A DNA stretch of 13,127 nt from Prevotella sp. CAG:1185 (GCA_000436695.1 HF992621.1:14798-27924), one strand, 5' to 3'. Counted from the stretch's first letter, positions 1 to 7,572 are shown. Notes: generated by a model from the letters alone, not told the origin. Made by a program: numbers and translations.

Positions 1-46
1 TGAATATATAAAAATGTAAAATTAACATGATTTAATGTGAAGTATA

Positions 47-77
47 TTTGTCTTTTTGGAAAGCCTGATTATCTTTG
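47..77 (+). promoter_or_regulatory. Bacteroidetes-type promoter for the 139-2165 unit
   Basis: A TTTG -33 box (47-50) is followed after 19 bp by TATCTTTG (70-77), a perfect match to the TAnnTTTG -7 consensus of the Bacteroidetes primary sigma factor. Transcription would start near 84, giving a leader of about 55 nt before the ATG at 139. No other good promoter is visible before 2165, so it probably drives all three genes. Confidence 0.8.
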
Positions 78-138
78 CGGCAGAACAATATTGATATATT
101 TGAAGCATCTAAATTACTAACCTTAAAATTTCAAGATT

Positions 139-588
139 ATGAAACAGTATTTTTTGTTGCCTCATTGTTACTTTAAAGCAGGCCTTTGGCTTATGGCTTT
201 GTTTTTGATAATGTTTGGAATCGATTTGGCGGGAGTAGCACCTGAAATCAATATTCCCATGCCATATATAGCCAATGAGATTTTTGGCAAAAACGCATGG
301 TTCGGAGTATTGCCTTCCGAGGATATGTACATGGAGATATGGATGCTCGGCATTTTTATATCGCTGTTTTTTATTGCTATGAGCAAGGAAAAGACCGAAG
401 ACGAAATGATGATGCAGATAAGACTTAAATCAATGTTTTTCTCAATTTGGTTTACTTCTATCTTATTTGTTGTAGAAACGTTGTTTGTTTTCAACTTCTC
501 TTATGCTTACAGTCTTTGGGCCACTCTTTATGTATTGCTGATTGTCTTTATCATAAAGTTCCGTTACGAGATTCATCAACTTAAATAG
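139..588 (+). CDS. Small four-helix membrane protein paired with an XRE regulator
   Basis: A 149-residue protein with about four hydrophobic segments: roughly residues 13-33, 67-82, 97-118 and 122-141. Between the first two lies a polar stretch with a proposed extracytoplasmic loop (residues 34-65). No catalytic motif is visible. The gene ends 12 bp before a tiny helix-turn-helix gene. Small multi-pass membrane proteins of the DUF2975 type are commonly encoded beside very short Cro/CI-like regulators, and the arrangement here is the same, but I assign the family by layout rather than by a diagnostic motif. The ATG at 139 is chosen because it follows the promoter and leader directly. Function is unknown; a membrane partner or sensor for the regulator is plausible inference. 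Confidence 0.75.
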   Translation: MKQYFLLPHCYFKAGLWLMALFLIMFGIDLAGVAPEINIPMPYIANEIFGKNAWFGVLPSEDMYMEIWMLGIFISLFFIAMSKEKTEDEMMMQIRLKSMFFSIWFTSILFVVETLFVFNFSYAYSLWATLYVLLIVFIIKFRYEIHQLK

Positions 589-600
589 ATCAGAACAGAA

Positions 601-801
601 ATGAAAAATACAATAAAGGTAGAACGCGCCATAAAAGATATAACCCAGCAGGACTTGGCCATGGCCATAGGGGTTAGCCGTCAAACTATAAATTCTATAG
701 AGTCGGGCAGGTATGTGCCTTCAACGTTGTTGGCATTGAAGATTGCTGCATATTTTGGCAAGACCGTAAACGATATATTTCAGCTTGAAGACAGCGACTG
801 A
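601..801 (+). CDS. XRE (Cro/CI) family helix-turn-helix regulator
   Basis: A 66-residue protein that is almost only a DNA-binding domain. The HTH reads TQQDLAMAIGVSRQTINSIE (residues 15-34), with the characteristic QxDLAxxxGVSRQTI(N)xIExG pattern, then GRYVPS and a hydrophobic ALKIAAYF helix ending in VNDIFQLED. It matches the short YozG-like class of regulators, usually 65-75 residues, that are adjacent to small membrane proteins. No ligand domain is present, so any signal must come through a partner, possibly the membrane protein encoded just upstream (12-bp gap). Autoregulation of the promoter at 47-77 is a reasonable inference, but no clear operator palindrome is visible there. Confidence 0.92.
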   Translation: MKNTIKVERAIKDITQQDLAMAIGVSRQTINSIESGRYVPSTLLALKIAAYFGKTVNDIFQLEDSD

Positions 802-860
802 TAATTTCTTTTATTCTGTTTTTAATATCAATAGCGAATGTAAACCGATAAAATAAGAAC

Positions 861-2165
861 ATGAACAACACTTCTTTATTCCTTTCAGTCTGCTTTTGCC
901 TTTCAGCATTGATGTGCCGGGCACAACATTTAAGCGAGTATGTCTTGAATATGAGTAAACAAAATCAGGATGAAGCCAATATGCATGTCTGTTGCTCATT
1001 CGTTGTTGATTTTCAGAAATCAGACAGCATTGTGATGAACTTTGGCGGTGATAAAGAAATTTCCATTGAAAATCTGTCAATATACAAAGACTCTTCTTCA
1101 TTGAAACATCACTATTATCCTGAAGTAAAGAAACTTGTACTTAAAGGTTACGCGGGTTTAATTTCTAAGATGAAGATTGAATACGATTATACAAACCTTT
1201 CAGCCTTCTTTATTTATGGAAACGGAAAAGCCGAATTGTGGGAAACAAGTTATGATGAATATTATTATCCGTATTTGCCAAACACTTATACTGACATGAC
1301 CATAAATTTAGAATTGCCTGATTCGCTCGTTCCTATATGCTCTTATCCTATGCCGAATATAGGCAAAGGCAAATATCAATGCACTTTAAAAGGCATATTA
1401 CAACAGTCTTTATCTTTGGCATTTCTAAAAAAGAATGCATACGTTCATACAAAAATAAGCGAGCCTTATAACATGGATGTGTATCAGATTAAAGGAATGC
1501 AGTGTGACCAAAAACGCTATAATGAATTGGTTAGGCTTGCCGATGAAAGTATTTCTTTTTTCAGTAAAGTATATGGTGAAGAATATTTGTGTCAGTCAAG
1601 AGACATTACATCATATCCTGCTTTTGTGTTCCATGACGGAAAAGGGTTCAGCAACAGATACAATATAGGATTTATTTCTGCATCGCAACATAAATTTTCA
1701 ACATATCCGGACATTTATCCGCTTGTGCATGAGATAGGGCACAGGTGGCTTGGAGAATGGACTTTGCTCATTGATGACGGCAAGCCTGGAGCATATTTTA
1801 TTAAAGAATCATTAAATGAATTTATGACGCTGATGTTCATTCGCTGTCATTATGGAAATGATTTATACAAGCTGCTGATTGAAAAATGTAGACTTGAATA
1901 TCAGAAAATTAGAAATACATCAAGTGACGAGCCTATAAGAAATGTGGTTAAGAATAATAATAACGTAATAATTTATTATAAAGGTCCGTTGATTTTGGAT
2001 TTTGTTGCGAAAGAAATTGGATATGATGACTTTATAAAATTAGTATCTTCTTTTTATAAAAGATATGCCGGACAACCTGACTTGAACTATTCTGATTTCA
2101 CAGATATGGTTGATGCTATTTATCCTTATGAAGGACGCAAACTTAAAATTATGATAGATAATTGA
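861..2165 (+). CDS. Secreted M1-like (gluzincin) zinc metallopeptidase
   Basis: A 434-residue protein. The N-terminus is a signal peptide (hydrophobic to about residue 20, ending ...MCRAQ, with cleavage likely before the Gln), so it is exported. The zinc site is HEIGHRWLGEW, giving H290, E291 and H294. A downstream ESLNEF supplies the probable third ligand E320, corresponding to the WLNEGFA segment of M1 aminopeptidases. YYKGPLILDFV (from residue 372) matches the M1 region with the catalytic tyrosine. Residues around 127-165 (YYYPYLP...DLTINLELP-like pattern) resemble the M1 N-terminal beta domain. Two departures from the family: the spacer between H294 and E320 is 25 residues instead of the usual 18, and no GxMEN exopeptidase motif is visible upstream of the zinc site. 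It lies 59 bp after the regulator with no promoter seen between, so it may be cotranscribed. Substrate unknown. Confidence 0.82.
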   Translation: MNNTSLFLSVCFCLSALMCRAQHLSEYVLNMSKQNQDEANMHVCCSFVVDFQKSDSIVMNFGGDKEISIENLSIYKDSSSLKHHYYPEVKKLVLKGYAGLISKMKIEYDYTNLSAFFIYGNGKAELWETSYDEYYYPYLPNTYTDMTINLELPDSLVPICSYPMPNIGKGKYQCTLKGILQQSLSLAFLKKNAYVHTKISEPYNMDVYQIKGMQCDQKRYNELVRLADESISFFSKVYGEEYLCQSRDITSYPAFVFHDGKGFSNRYNIGFISASQHKFSTYPDIYPLVHEIGHRWLGEWTLLIDDGKPGAYFIKESLNEFMTLMFIRCHYGNDLYKLLIEKCRLEYQKIRNTSSDEPIRNVVKNNNNVIIYYKGPLILDFVAKEIGYDDFIKLVSSFYKRYAGQPDLNYSDFTDMVDAIYPYEGRKLKIMIDN

Positions 2166-2469
2166 TAATTTTATTCATAATTTGAATTAATGTAATGTTA
2201 TCATTGATTTTTTCTTAATAAATATGTGGCCATATATATTTATTTACCTGCAGAATGAAAACGAAACAAAGAATATAATTTGGGCTTGTTTAATTTTCGG
2301 TAAATCTGTCAGTATTTTAACTCAAAGACGTCCGATATTAATATAAAAAGAAAACTTACATTCAAATAGTTAGAGTTATACCCTTACATCAGTAACAGAT
2401 AGGCTTATTTTTGCTTGTGTAGCAGACTTATATTTTCAGATGGAAAAAGTTTTAACAGACACATAAAAT
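2166..2469. other. AT-rich intergenic stretch, no gene seen
   Basis: Between two convergent genes I see no convincing coding frame or RNA. An isolated -7-like box TATTTTTG occurs on the + strand at 2406-2413 without a matching -33 box and without a gene after it, so it is probably fortuitous. Confidence 0.5.
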
Positions 2470-2509
2470 AAGCGGACAATGGCAATAAAACTCTTGCCGT
2501 CGCCCGCTT
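2470..2509 (-). terminator. Stem-loop between convergent genes
   Basis: AAGCGG (2470-2475) pairs with CCGCTT (2504-2509) and GGCAA (2481-2485) with TTGCC (2494-2498), around an AT-rich loop, giving an almost continuous stem with two mismatches. On the minus strand it is followed by ATTTTATG, so it most likely ends the transcript of the hydrolase gene at 2577. It could also stop transcripts of the peptidase gene arriving from the other side. Confidence 0.65.
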
Positions 2510-2576
2510 GCTGATTTATTGTATGGTAAAGTGCTTATTAAGCTCTTGTGGATAATTCAATAATTCTCGACATTAT

Positions 2577-3662
2577 TTATTTCACCTTTACTGTTGTTAT
2601 AGGCTGGTCTTTTGTCGCGTCGAGCAGCACAGCCTGATATTTCACCTTGTCGAATTTTATTGTCTTCAGGTCAAACTTTCTTATCGCACTGTTGTGCATC
2701 GTGCGGTAATATATTGCCAGATTCTTCATGTCTGTTGCCGATGTCCACTGCGTTGCGCTCGGTATGTCGGCAGGAGTTTCGCCGTCGGCAAATTCAATGC
2801 CTACAGGTATGTCGAAGTTGTTGAGTATCTGGAAACACTGCAGCACAGTCTCTTCAGCTGTCTGTTTCTTGGGTGCTGTGGCCTGATAGAACGCTGCGCG
2901 CACAAAACGTGACGGCGGAGTTACGTCGCCCGGAATGCCTAAGAATCCGCTTCCGGCGCCAAACGATGCTATGTTTGTGCCGTCGAGAGTCTTTGCCTTT
3001 GCCGTGCCGGGATAGAGGTTGACATAATTGTTCAGATTAGTCATCTGCCATTCAAAGCCCGGTGAGTTGGTCAGCACGCCCAGTTTGTTTTCAAACAAGT
3101 TCACTTTGCCTTCTGTTATCTCAATTACTATCTGACGGCCCGACGGCTCTGTTATGCGCCAGTGAACCGTTGAGGCTCTCGGGTCTATGGCCACCACGTG
3201 AACGTCTTTCATGCCTTTGATAACCTCGTCAACAGTGCTGAAATTGCCGAGAATCCATGATACCAGCTGCAGGTCGGCTATGCTCGACTGGCGGTTGGCT
3301 TCATTATAGTTCTCATACTTTCCATAGCCGGGGAAATAGAACAGGCCTGCCGACAGACCCTTCTCGTTGAGGCCTTCTGCCACAAATTCTTCCTGCTCCA
3401 CGGCGAAGCCCACGTAGCCGTATTTGGCAGTAAACTCCAGTCCGTTTTTCTGTCCTCCCGGAACATACGACTTTTGCGTATAGCCTCTTGGCACGATAAC
3501 ATACTTGCTGTTGAGGTCGCTTCCGCCCCATTCGATAGTTCTTGCCGGAATGCTTGTTCCGTCAGCACTCTTAAGGGTTATGCCTGTGCAGGCTTCAGCC
3601 TGCTGTGTGTTAGATGCCATCAGGGCCGCTGCGGCCATTACGGCTAATAGTTTCATTCTCAT
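2577..3662 (-). CDS. Secreted choloylglycine hydrolase / linear amide C-N hydrolase
   Basis: A 361-residue Ntn hydrolase of the bile salt hydrolase / penicillin V acylase family, which cleaves linear amide bonds. A signal peptide (residues 1-24, ending QQAEA) directly precedes CTGITL, so cleavage would expose C25 as the N-terminal nucleophile. Other family landmarks: R41 in ARTIEWG, GLNEKGL (97-103), N199 in LTNSPG and R252 in PPSRF. E44 stands where many bile salt hydrolases have Asp, as in the RT(M/I)EWG subgroup. The length fits the family. The substrate (conjugated bile salts, N-acyl amino acids or penicillin V) cannot be told from sequence. The start is ATG at 3662; a second ATG at 3656 (residue 3) has better spacing to an AAAGG stretch. 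It has its own promoter and lies after the mlaEF terminator, so it is not part of that operon. Location: periplasm or exported. Confidence 0.93.
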   Translation of the reverse strand: MRMKLLAVMAAAALMASNTQQAEACTGITLKSADGTSIPARTIEWGGSDLNSKYVIVPRGYTQKSYVPGGQKNGLEFTAKYGYVGFAVEQEEFVAEGLNEKGLSAGLFYFPGYGKYENYNEANRQSSIADLQLVSWILGNFSTVDEVIKGMKDVHVVAIDPRASTVHWRITEPSGRQIVIEITEGKVNLFENKLGVLTNSPGFEWQMTNLNNYVNLYPGTAKAKTLDGTNIASFGAGSGFLGIPGDVTPPSRFVRAAFYQATAPKKQTAEETVLQCFQILNNFDIPVGIEFADGETPADIPSATQWTSATDMKNLAIYYRTMHNSAIRKFDLKTIKFDKVKYQAVLLDATKDQPITTVKVK

Positions 3663-3765
3663 AATCCTTTTGTTTTTATTGATTATTGTTTTTGTTCCGG
3701 CAGCTCTCGTCCCTTATTATTATATTCTTTCTGTTCAGTTTTCGGGGCTTTTGTCTGCCATAATC

Positions 3766-3796
3766 CAAAGATAGTGAATAGTTTCGATATTGCAAT
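3766..3796 (-). promoter_or_regulatory. Promoter of the choloylglycine hydrolase gene
   Basis: On the minus strand a perfect -7 box TATCTTTG lies at 3773-3766, preceded after 19 bp by ATTG (3796-3793), three of four matches to the -33 TTTG box. The start point would be near 3760, giving a leader of about 100 nt. Confidence 0.7.
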
Positions 3797-3900
3797 GAAA
3801 TAATCCCATTATTTGTAAATTTAATGATTAAGGTCAAGTGAGTCCATATCATTAATGTATCAATATGTTTTTGTGCCGGTTTTATTGTCTGTAATACAAA

Positions 3901-3937
3901 AAAATACGGCATCCGTAATTTGCGGATGCCGTATTTT
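3901..3937 (-). terminator. Strong intrinsic terminator of the mlaE-mlaF unit
   Basis: A perfect 15-bp inverted repeat, AAAATACGGCATCCG (3901-3915) and its complement (3923-3937), with a 7-nt loop. It starts 17 bp past the mlaF stop codon. On the minus strand the stem runs into a T-tract (TTTTTTTG through about 3897), the standard form of a Rho-independent terminator. It isolates mlaEF from the hydrolase gene downstream. Confidence 0.92.
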
Positions 3938-3953
3938 CTCATATTTAAATGAT

Positions 3954-4721
3954 TTACATTTCCTTGTTTATCACGGCGTTGCGCATTCTTTTGAGCAAGT
4001 CGCTCGCAAAGATGAAGTCAGTCAGTTTCTTGTTGTCTGAATTCATAATGTCGGCGCTCACGCCCTGCCACTCTTTATGTCCTTCGTAAATGAATATGAT
4101 GTTCTCACCGATACCCATCACCGAGTTCATGTCGTGGGTGTTTATAATCGTTGTAATGTTAAATTCGTGAGTGATGCTGTGCAGCAGTTCGTCAATCACG
4201 AGCGACGTTTTTGGGTCGAGTCCTGAGTTAGGCTCATCGCAAAACAGGTATTGCGGGTTGAGCGCAATGGCTCTCGCAATGGCAACACGTTTCTGCATAC
4301 CGCCCGAAAGCTCGCCGGGAAACTTAGAGTCAACATCTTTCAGGTTTACGCGGTCAAGGCATGTCTTGGCGCGGTGTATGCGGTCACGCAGTGTCATGTT
4401 TGAGAACATGTCGAGCGGAAACATCACGTTTTCGAGTACTGTCATCGAGTCGAACAGGGCTGCACTCTGAAATATCATGCCCATCTCCCTGCGCAGCATT
4501 ATCTTCTCTTTCTTGCTCATGGCCACAAAGTTGCGCCCGTCGTATAGTACGTCACCGCTTGTAGGGTCGAGCAGTCCCACGAGATTTTTCATCAGCACGG
4601 TCTTTCCCGATCCGCTTTGTCCTATTATGAGGTTTGTTTTTCCGCTGTCAAACACTGTGCTTATGTTTTTCAGCACCTCTTTATCACCGAACGATTTACA
4701 AAGATTCTTAACTTCAATCAT
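3954..4721 (-). CDS. mlaF: ABC transporter ATPase, MlaF-type (phospholipid transport)
   Basis: A 255-residue ABC ATPase: Walker A GQSGSGKT (34-41), Q-loop Q85 in GMIFQSAALFDSMTV, signature LSGGMQKRVAIARAIA (138-153), Walker B YLFCDEP (158-164), D-loop SGLDP and H-loop H196 in TIINTHD. The FQSAALFDSMTVxENVxFPL and ELSGGMQKRVxxARA wording is characteristic of MlaF, the nucleotide-binding subunit of the MCE-type phospholipid transporter of the inner membrane that maintains outer-membrane lipid asymmetry. It follows the mlaE-type permease with a 3-bp gap, so translation is probably coupled. An MCE-domain substrate-binding subunit (MlaD) would be expected, but none is encoded next to it in this window. 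Confidence 0.93.
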   Translation of the reverse strand: MIEVKNLCKSFGDKEVLKNISTVFDSGKTNLIIGQSGSGKTVLMKNLVGLLDPTSGDVLYDGRNFVAMSKKEKIMLRREMGMIFQSAALFDSMTVLENVMFPLDMFSNMTLRDRIHRAKTCLDRVNLKDVDSKFPGELSGGMQKRVAIARAIALNPQYLFCDEPNSGLDPKTSLVIDELLHSITHEFNITTIINTHDMNSVMGIGENIIFIYEGHKEWQGVSADIMNSDNKKLTDFIFASDLLKRMRNAVINKEM

Positions 4722-4724
4722 GGC

Positions 4725-5471
4725 CTATGAAAGTATTTGAGTTAGAAAAACATCAGAGAACAGCACAAGCACACTGCTCGTTACTACGGCGTTGGTGCTG
4801 GATTTGCCCACCTCAACCGATCCGCCTTCAACAGTGTAGCCATAGTAAGACGAAACGCTCGTTATGATGAATGCAAAGAAGATACTCTTTATTATACTCA
4901 TATACATAAACCACGGGTTGAAGTCGTGCTGAAGTCCTATCGTAAGGTCTTCAGCGCTTATCACGTGTCCTATGTACGATGTGGCGTAAGCGCCTATGAT
5001 GCCCGATGCCGTGCTGAATATAACCAAGAACGGCATAATGGTTATCATGCCCATTATCTTGGGCAGGATAAGAAAGTTGGCTGAGTTGACGCCCATGATG
5101 TCGAGCGCGTCAATCTGTTGCGTAACCCTCATCGTACCTATTTCAGAGGCAATGTTTGACCCCACCTTTCCGGCAAGGATAAGGCACATTATTGATGATG
5201 AAAATTCGAGCAGCATTATCTCGCGCGTTACATATCCAGTGACGAAGCGCGGCATCCACGGACTCTGTATGTTCAGTTTTATCTGTATGCAGATTACGGC
5301 ACCGATAAAGAATGATATCAGCAGCACTATACCGATTGAGTTTACGCCCAGCGCTGACATCTCTTTCAGATACTGTTTCATGAACATGCGCATGCGCTCC
5401 GGCCGCGAAAAAGCACGGCCCATAAGTATCAGATATTTACCGAAACTTGTTAGATATTTGTTTATCAGCAT
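4725..5471 (-). CDS. mlaE: MlaE-type ABC transporter permease
   Basis: A 248-residue integral membrane protein, the usual length for MlaE. The family's cytoplasmic coupling motif is present as EIGTMRVTQQIDALDIMG (110-127), preceded by LAGKVGSNIASE. Hydrophobic segments flank it: about 45-65, 85-105, 133-160, 188-205 and a C-terminal one. It forms the membrane pore of the MCE phospholipid transporter with the ATPase encoded 3 bp downstream. The ATG at 5471 lies 48 bp downstream of a -7 box, so this is the first gene of a two-gene operon ended by the terminator at 3901-3937. The phospholipid role is family knowledge; direction of transport is not readable here. Confidence 0.93.
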   Translation of the reverse strand: MLINKYLTSFGKYLILMGRAFSRPERMRMFMKQYLKEMSALGVNSIGIVLLISFFIGAVICIQIKLNIQSPWMPRFVTGYVTREIMLLEFSSSIMCLILAGKVGSNIASEIGTMRVTQQIDALDIMGVNSANFLILPKIMGMITIMPFLVIFSTASGIIGAYATSYIGHVISAEDLTIGLQHDFNPWFMYMSIIKSIFFAFIITSVSSYYGYTVEGGSVEVGKSSTNAVVTSSVLVLFSDVFLTQILS

Positions 5472-5518
5472 TGTCTTAAAAAGTCTGTTATATAATTTCC
5501 CTTAGCGTCAAACCGCTA

Positions 5519-5552
5519 CAAAAGTAACCAAAAATTGATAAAAAACTGCAAC
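5519..5552 (-). promoter_or_regulatory. Promoter of mlaE-mlaF
   Basis: A minus-strand -7 box TACTTTTG (5526-5519) matches TAnnTTTG exactly. The -33 region is less clear: a GTTG at 5552-5549 is 22 bp away. It is back to back with the lptB promoter, about 75 bp apart. Confidence 0.65.
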
Positions 5553-5601
5553 AAGTCATAGAGTTTTTCGTTTCTGTGGATATTATTAGGTACAATTTTA
5601 C

Positions 5602-5609
5602 TACTTTTG
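5602..5609 (+). promoter_or_regulatory. -7 box of the lptB promoter
   Basis: TACTTTTG (5602-5609) matches TAnnTTTG, 27 bp before the lptB ATG. No TTTG is found at the normal -33 distance, so this promoter may be weaker or need an activator. The start point would be near 5616, giving a leader of about 20 nt. Confidence 0.65.
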
Positions 5610-5636
5610 CATAAATAAACATTGTTACTCATCTAA

Positions 5637-6467
5637 ATGAACGAAGAAAAAGATTTGAATGCAGGCATGCCGCAGGGCGAGGGTCTGGTGCTCCGCACTG
5701 AAGGACTTGTTAAGCGCTACGGAAAGCGCACCGTGGTCAACGACGTTTCTATAAACGTCAAGCAGGGCGAGATTGTCGGACTGTTAGGACCTAACGGTGC
5801 CGGAAAGACAACGTCGTTTTATATGACTACGGGTCTTATTGTGCCTAATGCCGGACATATATATCTGGGTGATAAGGACATAACCGACTTCCCGGTCTAC
5901 AAACGTGCAAGGGCGGGTATTGGATATCTGCCGCAGGAGGCCAGTGTGTTCCGCAAGCTGAGCGTTGAGGACAACATCATGGCGGTGCTTGAGATGACAG
6001 GACTGAAGCGGGCTGAGCGTGATAAGAAACTGGAAAGCCTTATACGCGAGTTCCGACTGAACAAGGTACGCAAGAACAAGGGTGACCAGCTTTCGGGAGG
6101 TGAGCGCCGCCGAACAGAGATAGCGCGCTGCCTTGCCATCGACCCTAAGTTCATCATGCTCGACGAGCCTTTCGCCGGTGTCGACCCTATTGCCGTTGAG
6201 GATATTCAGCACATTGTGTGGCAGCTTAAATACCGCAACATCGGTATTCTCATAACCGACCACAACGTGCAGGAGACTCTTAGCATAACCGACCGTGCGT
6301 ATCTTCTGTTTGAGGGCCGCATATTGTTCCGCGGTACGCCTGAACAGCTTGCCGAGAATAAGATTGTAAGGGAGAAATACCTAAGTAACAGCTTCGTTCT
6401 CCGAAAGAAAGACTTCCAACTTATCGACGAGGAGAAAAAAGCTCGCGAGGCAGAGGAAAACGTGTAA
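5637..6467 (+). CDS. lptB: LPS export ABC transporter ATPase LptB
   Basis: A 276-residue ABC ATPase: Walker A GPNGAGKT (51-58), Q-loop in GYLPQEASVFRKLSVEDN (97-114), signature LSGGERRRTEIARCLA (152-167), Walker B FIMLDEP (172-178), then FAGVDPIAVEDIQ, and H209 in ILITDHNVQETL. The YLPQEASVFRKLSVEDNI and PFAGVDPIAVxDIQ strings are diagnostic of LptB, the cytoplasmic motor that with LptFG extracts lipopolysaccharide and drives it along the Lpt bridge to the outer membrane. Compared with the roughly 240-residue enterobacterial protein it has an N-terminal extension of about 15 residues and a charged C-terminal tail rich in Lys and Glu. An internal ATG at codon 11 is a possible alternative start. 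It is divergent from mlaE and convergent with the MaoC-type gene. Confidence 0.96.
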   Translation: MNEEKDLNAGMPQGEGLVLRTEGLVKRYGKRTVVNDVSINVKQGEIVGLLGPNGAGKTTSFYMTTGLIVPNAGHIYLGDKDITDFPVYKRARAGIGYLPQEASVFRKLSVEDNIMAVLEMTGLKRAERDKKLESLIREFRLNKVRKNKGDQLSGGERRRTEIARCLAIDPKFIMLDEPFAGVDPIAVEDIQHIVWQLKYRNIGILITDHNVQETLSITDRAYLLFEGRILFRGTPEQLAENKIVREKYLSNSFVLRKKDFQLIDEEKKAREAEENV

Positions 6468-6470
6468 TCA

Positions 6471-6594
6471 ATTAATAATTCACAATTCATAATTCATAAT
6501 TCATAATTCATAATTGGTTGGCGGATACGCCACTTCGTTTTTATTGAAAATAATCAACCCAATTATGAATTATGAATTGTGAATTATGAATTAA
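6471..6594. repeat. Heptanucleotide tandem repeat forming a long inverted repeat
   Basis: The left arm has one AATTCAC unit then four AATTCAT units ending in AATTGGTTG (about 6478-6520). The right arm (about 6555-6590) is the reverse complement with one variant unit and two ATGAATT units, ending next to CAACCC. Between them is a small GGCG-GATA-CGCC hairpin (6520-6531) and AT-rich sequence. The arms thus differ by two 7-bp units. It sits between convergent genes, just after the lptB stop, and could act as a bidirectional terminator. It looks like a dispersed palindromic intergenic element. Confidence 0.85.
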
Positions 6595-6600
6595 AAAGAT

Positions 6601-7068
6601 TTATTTGTTGAAATAGTACAGGAATGTAGCTATTCCGCTCAAGGCTTTCTTTGGAGAATCCTTTATCTCAATAGTAAATTTAATTTCGGCCTTAACCGTT
6701 CCGCGCAGATTTTCAATGCTGTGCAGGTCGGCAACGAGGCGTACTGATTCGCCAGACTTTACGGCCTGTCCGAACTTCATCTTGTCCATACCATAGTTGA
6801 CCATCATTTTCAGGTTGTTCACCTCAATAATCTGGTTCCACAGATAGGGCAGCATTGACAGAGTAAGATAGCCGTGGGCTATTGTTGTCTTGAAAGGACT
6901 TTCAGCCTTGGCACGTTCCTGGTCAACGTGTATCCACTGATGGTCAAGAGTGGCATCGGCAAACATATTGATGCGCTCCTGTGACAGTTCAACATAATCA
7001 GACACTCCGATGTTCTTGCCGAGCAGAGCGGCAAACTCGTCATAACTGTTGATAATAACTTTGCTCAC
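6601..7068 (-). CDS. MaoC-like (R)-specific enoyl hydratase family protein
   Basis: A 155-residue single hot-dog-fold protein. Residues 35-50 (MFADATLDHQWIHVDQ) hold the hydratase motif with catalytic D42 and H47 in the same five-residue spacing as PhaJ-type (R)-enoyl-CoA hydratases, followed by TTIAHGYLTLSMLP (about 61-74), which matches the family's AHG segment. Such enzymes add water to trans-2-enoyl-CoA; the physiological substrate here is unknown. The start is a GTG at 7068: an in-frame stop lies three codons upstream and the next ATG would be inside the fold. It begins 42 bp after ndk with no promoter seen between, so it is likely the last gene of the flavin reductase-ndk unit. Confidence 0.9.
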   Translation of the reverse strand: MSKVIINSYDEFAALLGKNIGVSDYVELSQERINMFADATLDHQWIHVDQERAKAESPFKTTIAHGYLTLSMLPYLWNQIIEVNNLKMMVNYGMDKMKFGQAVKSGESVRLVADLHSIENLRGTVKAEIKFTIEIKDSPKKALSGIATFLYYFNK

Positions 7069-7110
7069 TTTTACTTAATGTTTATAGATTTATAAAATTT
7101 AGTTGGTTCT

Positions 7111-7572
7111 TTATATTCCGTCAGGACTATAGAGATACTGCGTCAGCGGGTCGGGATATTCAAACAGTTCTTCGGGCTTGAAGAATCGCTTAATCTCTAT
7201 TGCCACATTCTCCGTGCTGTCAGAAGCGTGTATTATGTTCTCCTGTCCGCTCATAGAGTAGTCGCCCCTTATCGTTCCGGGTGCAGCCTTGCGTCCGTTA
7301 GTCGCTCCTGTTATGGTGCGCACCACTTCAACGGCTTCGCATCCCTCTACGCACATTGCAACCACCGGAGCAGCCATCATCGAATCTTTAACAAACTTAA
7401 AGAACGGTCTGTCGGCCAAGTGTGCATAGTGCTCGTTCAGCAGTTCGTCGGTCAGCTGCATCATCTTCAATCCTACAATGCGCAGGCCTTTGCGCTCAAT
7501 GCGGTTAATTATTTCTCCGATAAGTCTTCTCTGCACGGTGCAGGGCTTCAGCAGTATTAAAGTTCTTTCCAT
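7111..7572 (-). CDS. ndk: Nucleoside diphosphate kinase
   Basis: A 153-residue enzyme that transfers phosphate from ATP to other nucleoside diphosphates through a phosphohistidine. The active-site histidine is H115 in ENIIHASDS (111-119). Other landmarks: ERTLILLKP with K9, RPFF (55-58), GATNGRKAAPGTIRGDYS (89-106) and the E-rich C-terminal extension LFEYPDPL. The length is typical of Bacteroidetes Ndk. It lies 47 bp after the flavin reductase-like gene with no TAnnTTTG box in between, so it is probably cotranscribed from the promoter at 8220-8251. Confidence 0.97.
   Translation of the reverse strand: MERTLILLKPCTVQRRLIGEIINRIERKGLRIVGLKMMQLTDELLNEHYAHLADRPFFKFVKDSMMAAPVVAMCVEGCEAVEVVRTITGATNGRKAAPGTIRGDYSMSGQENIIHASDSTENVAIEIKRFFKPEELFEYPDPLTQYLYSPDGI

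Noticed and set aside
2406..2413. Promoter in the 2166-2576 gap
   Set aside because: Only an isolated -7-like box without a -33 box and without a gene or structured RNA after it.
4996..5505. 169-codon + strand frame opposite mlaE
   Set aside because: Shadow of the mlaE permease, which carries the EIGTMRVTQQIDAL family motif on the minus strand.
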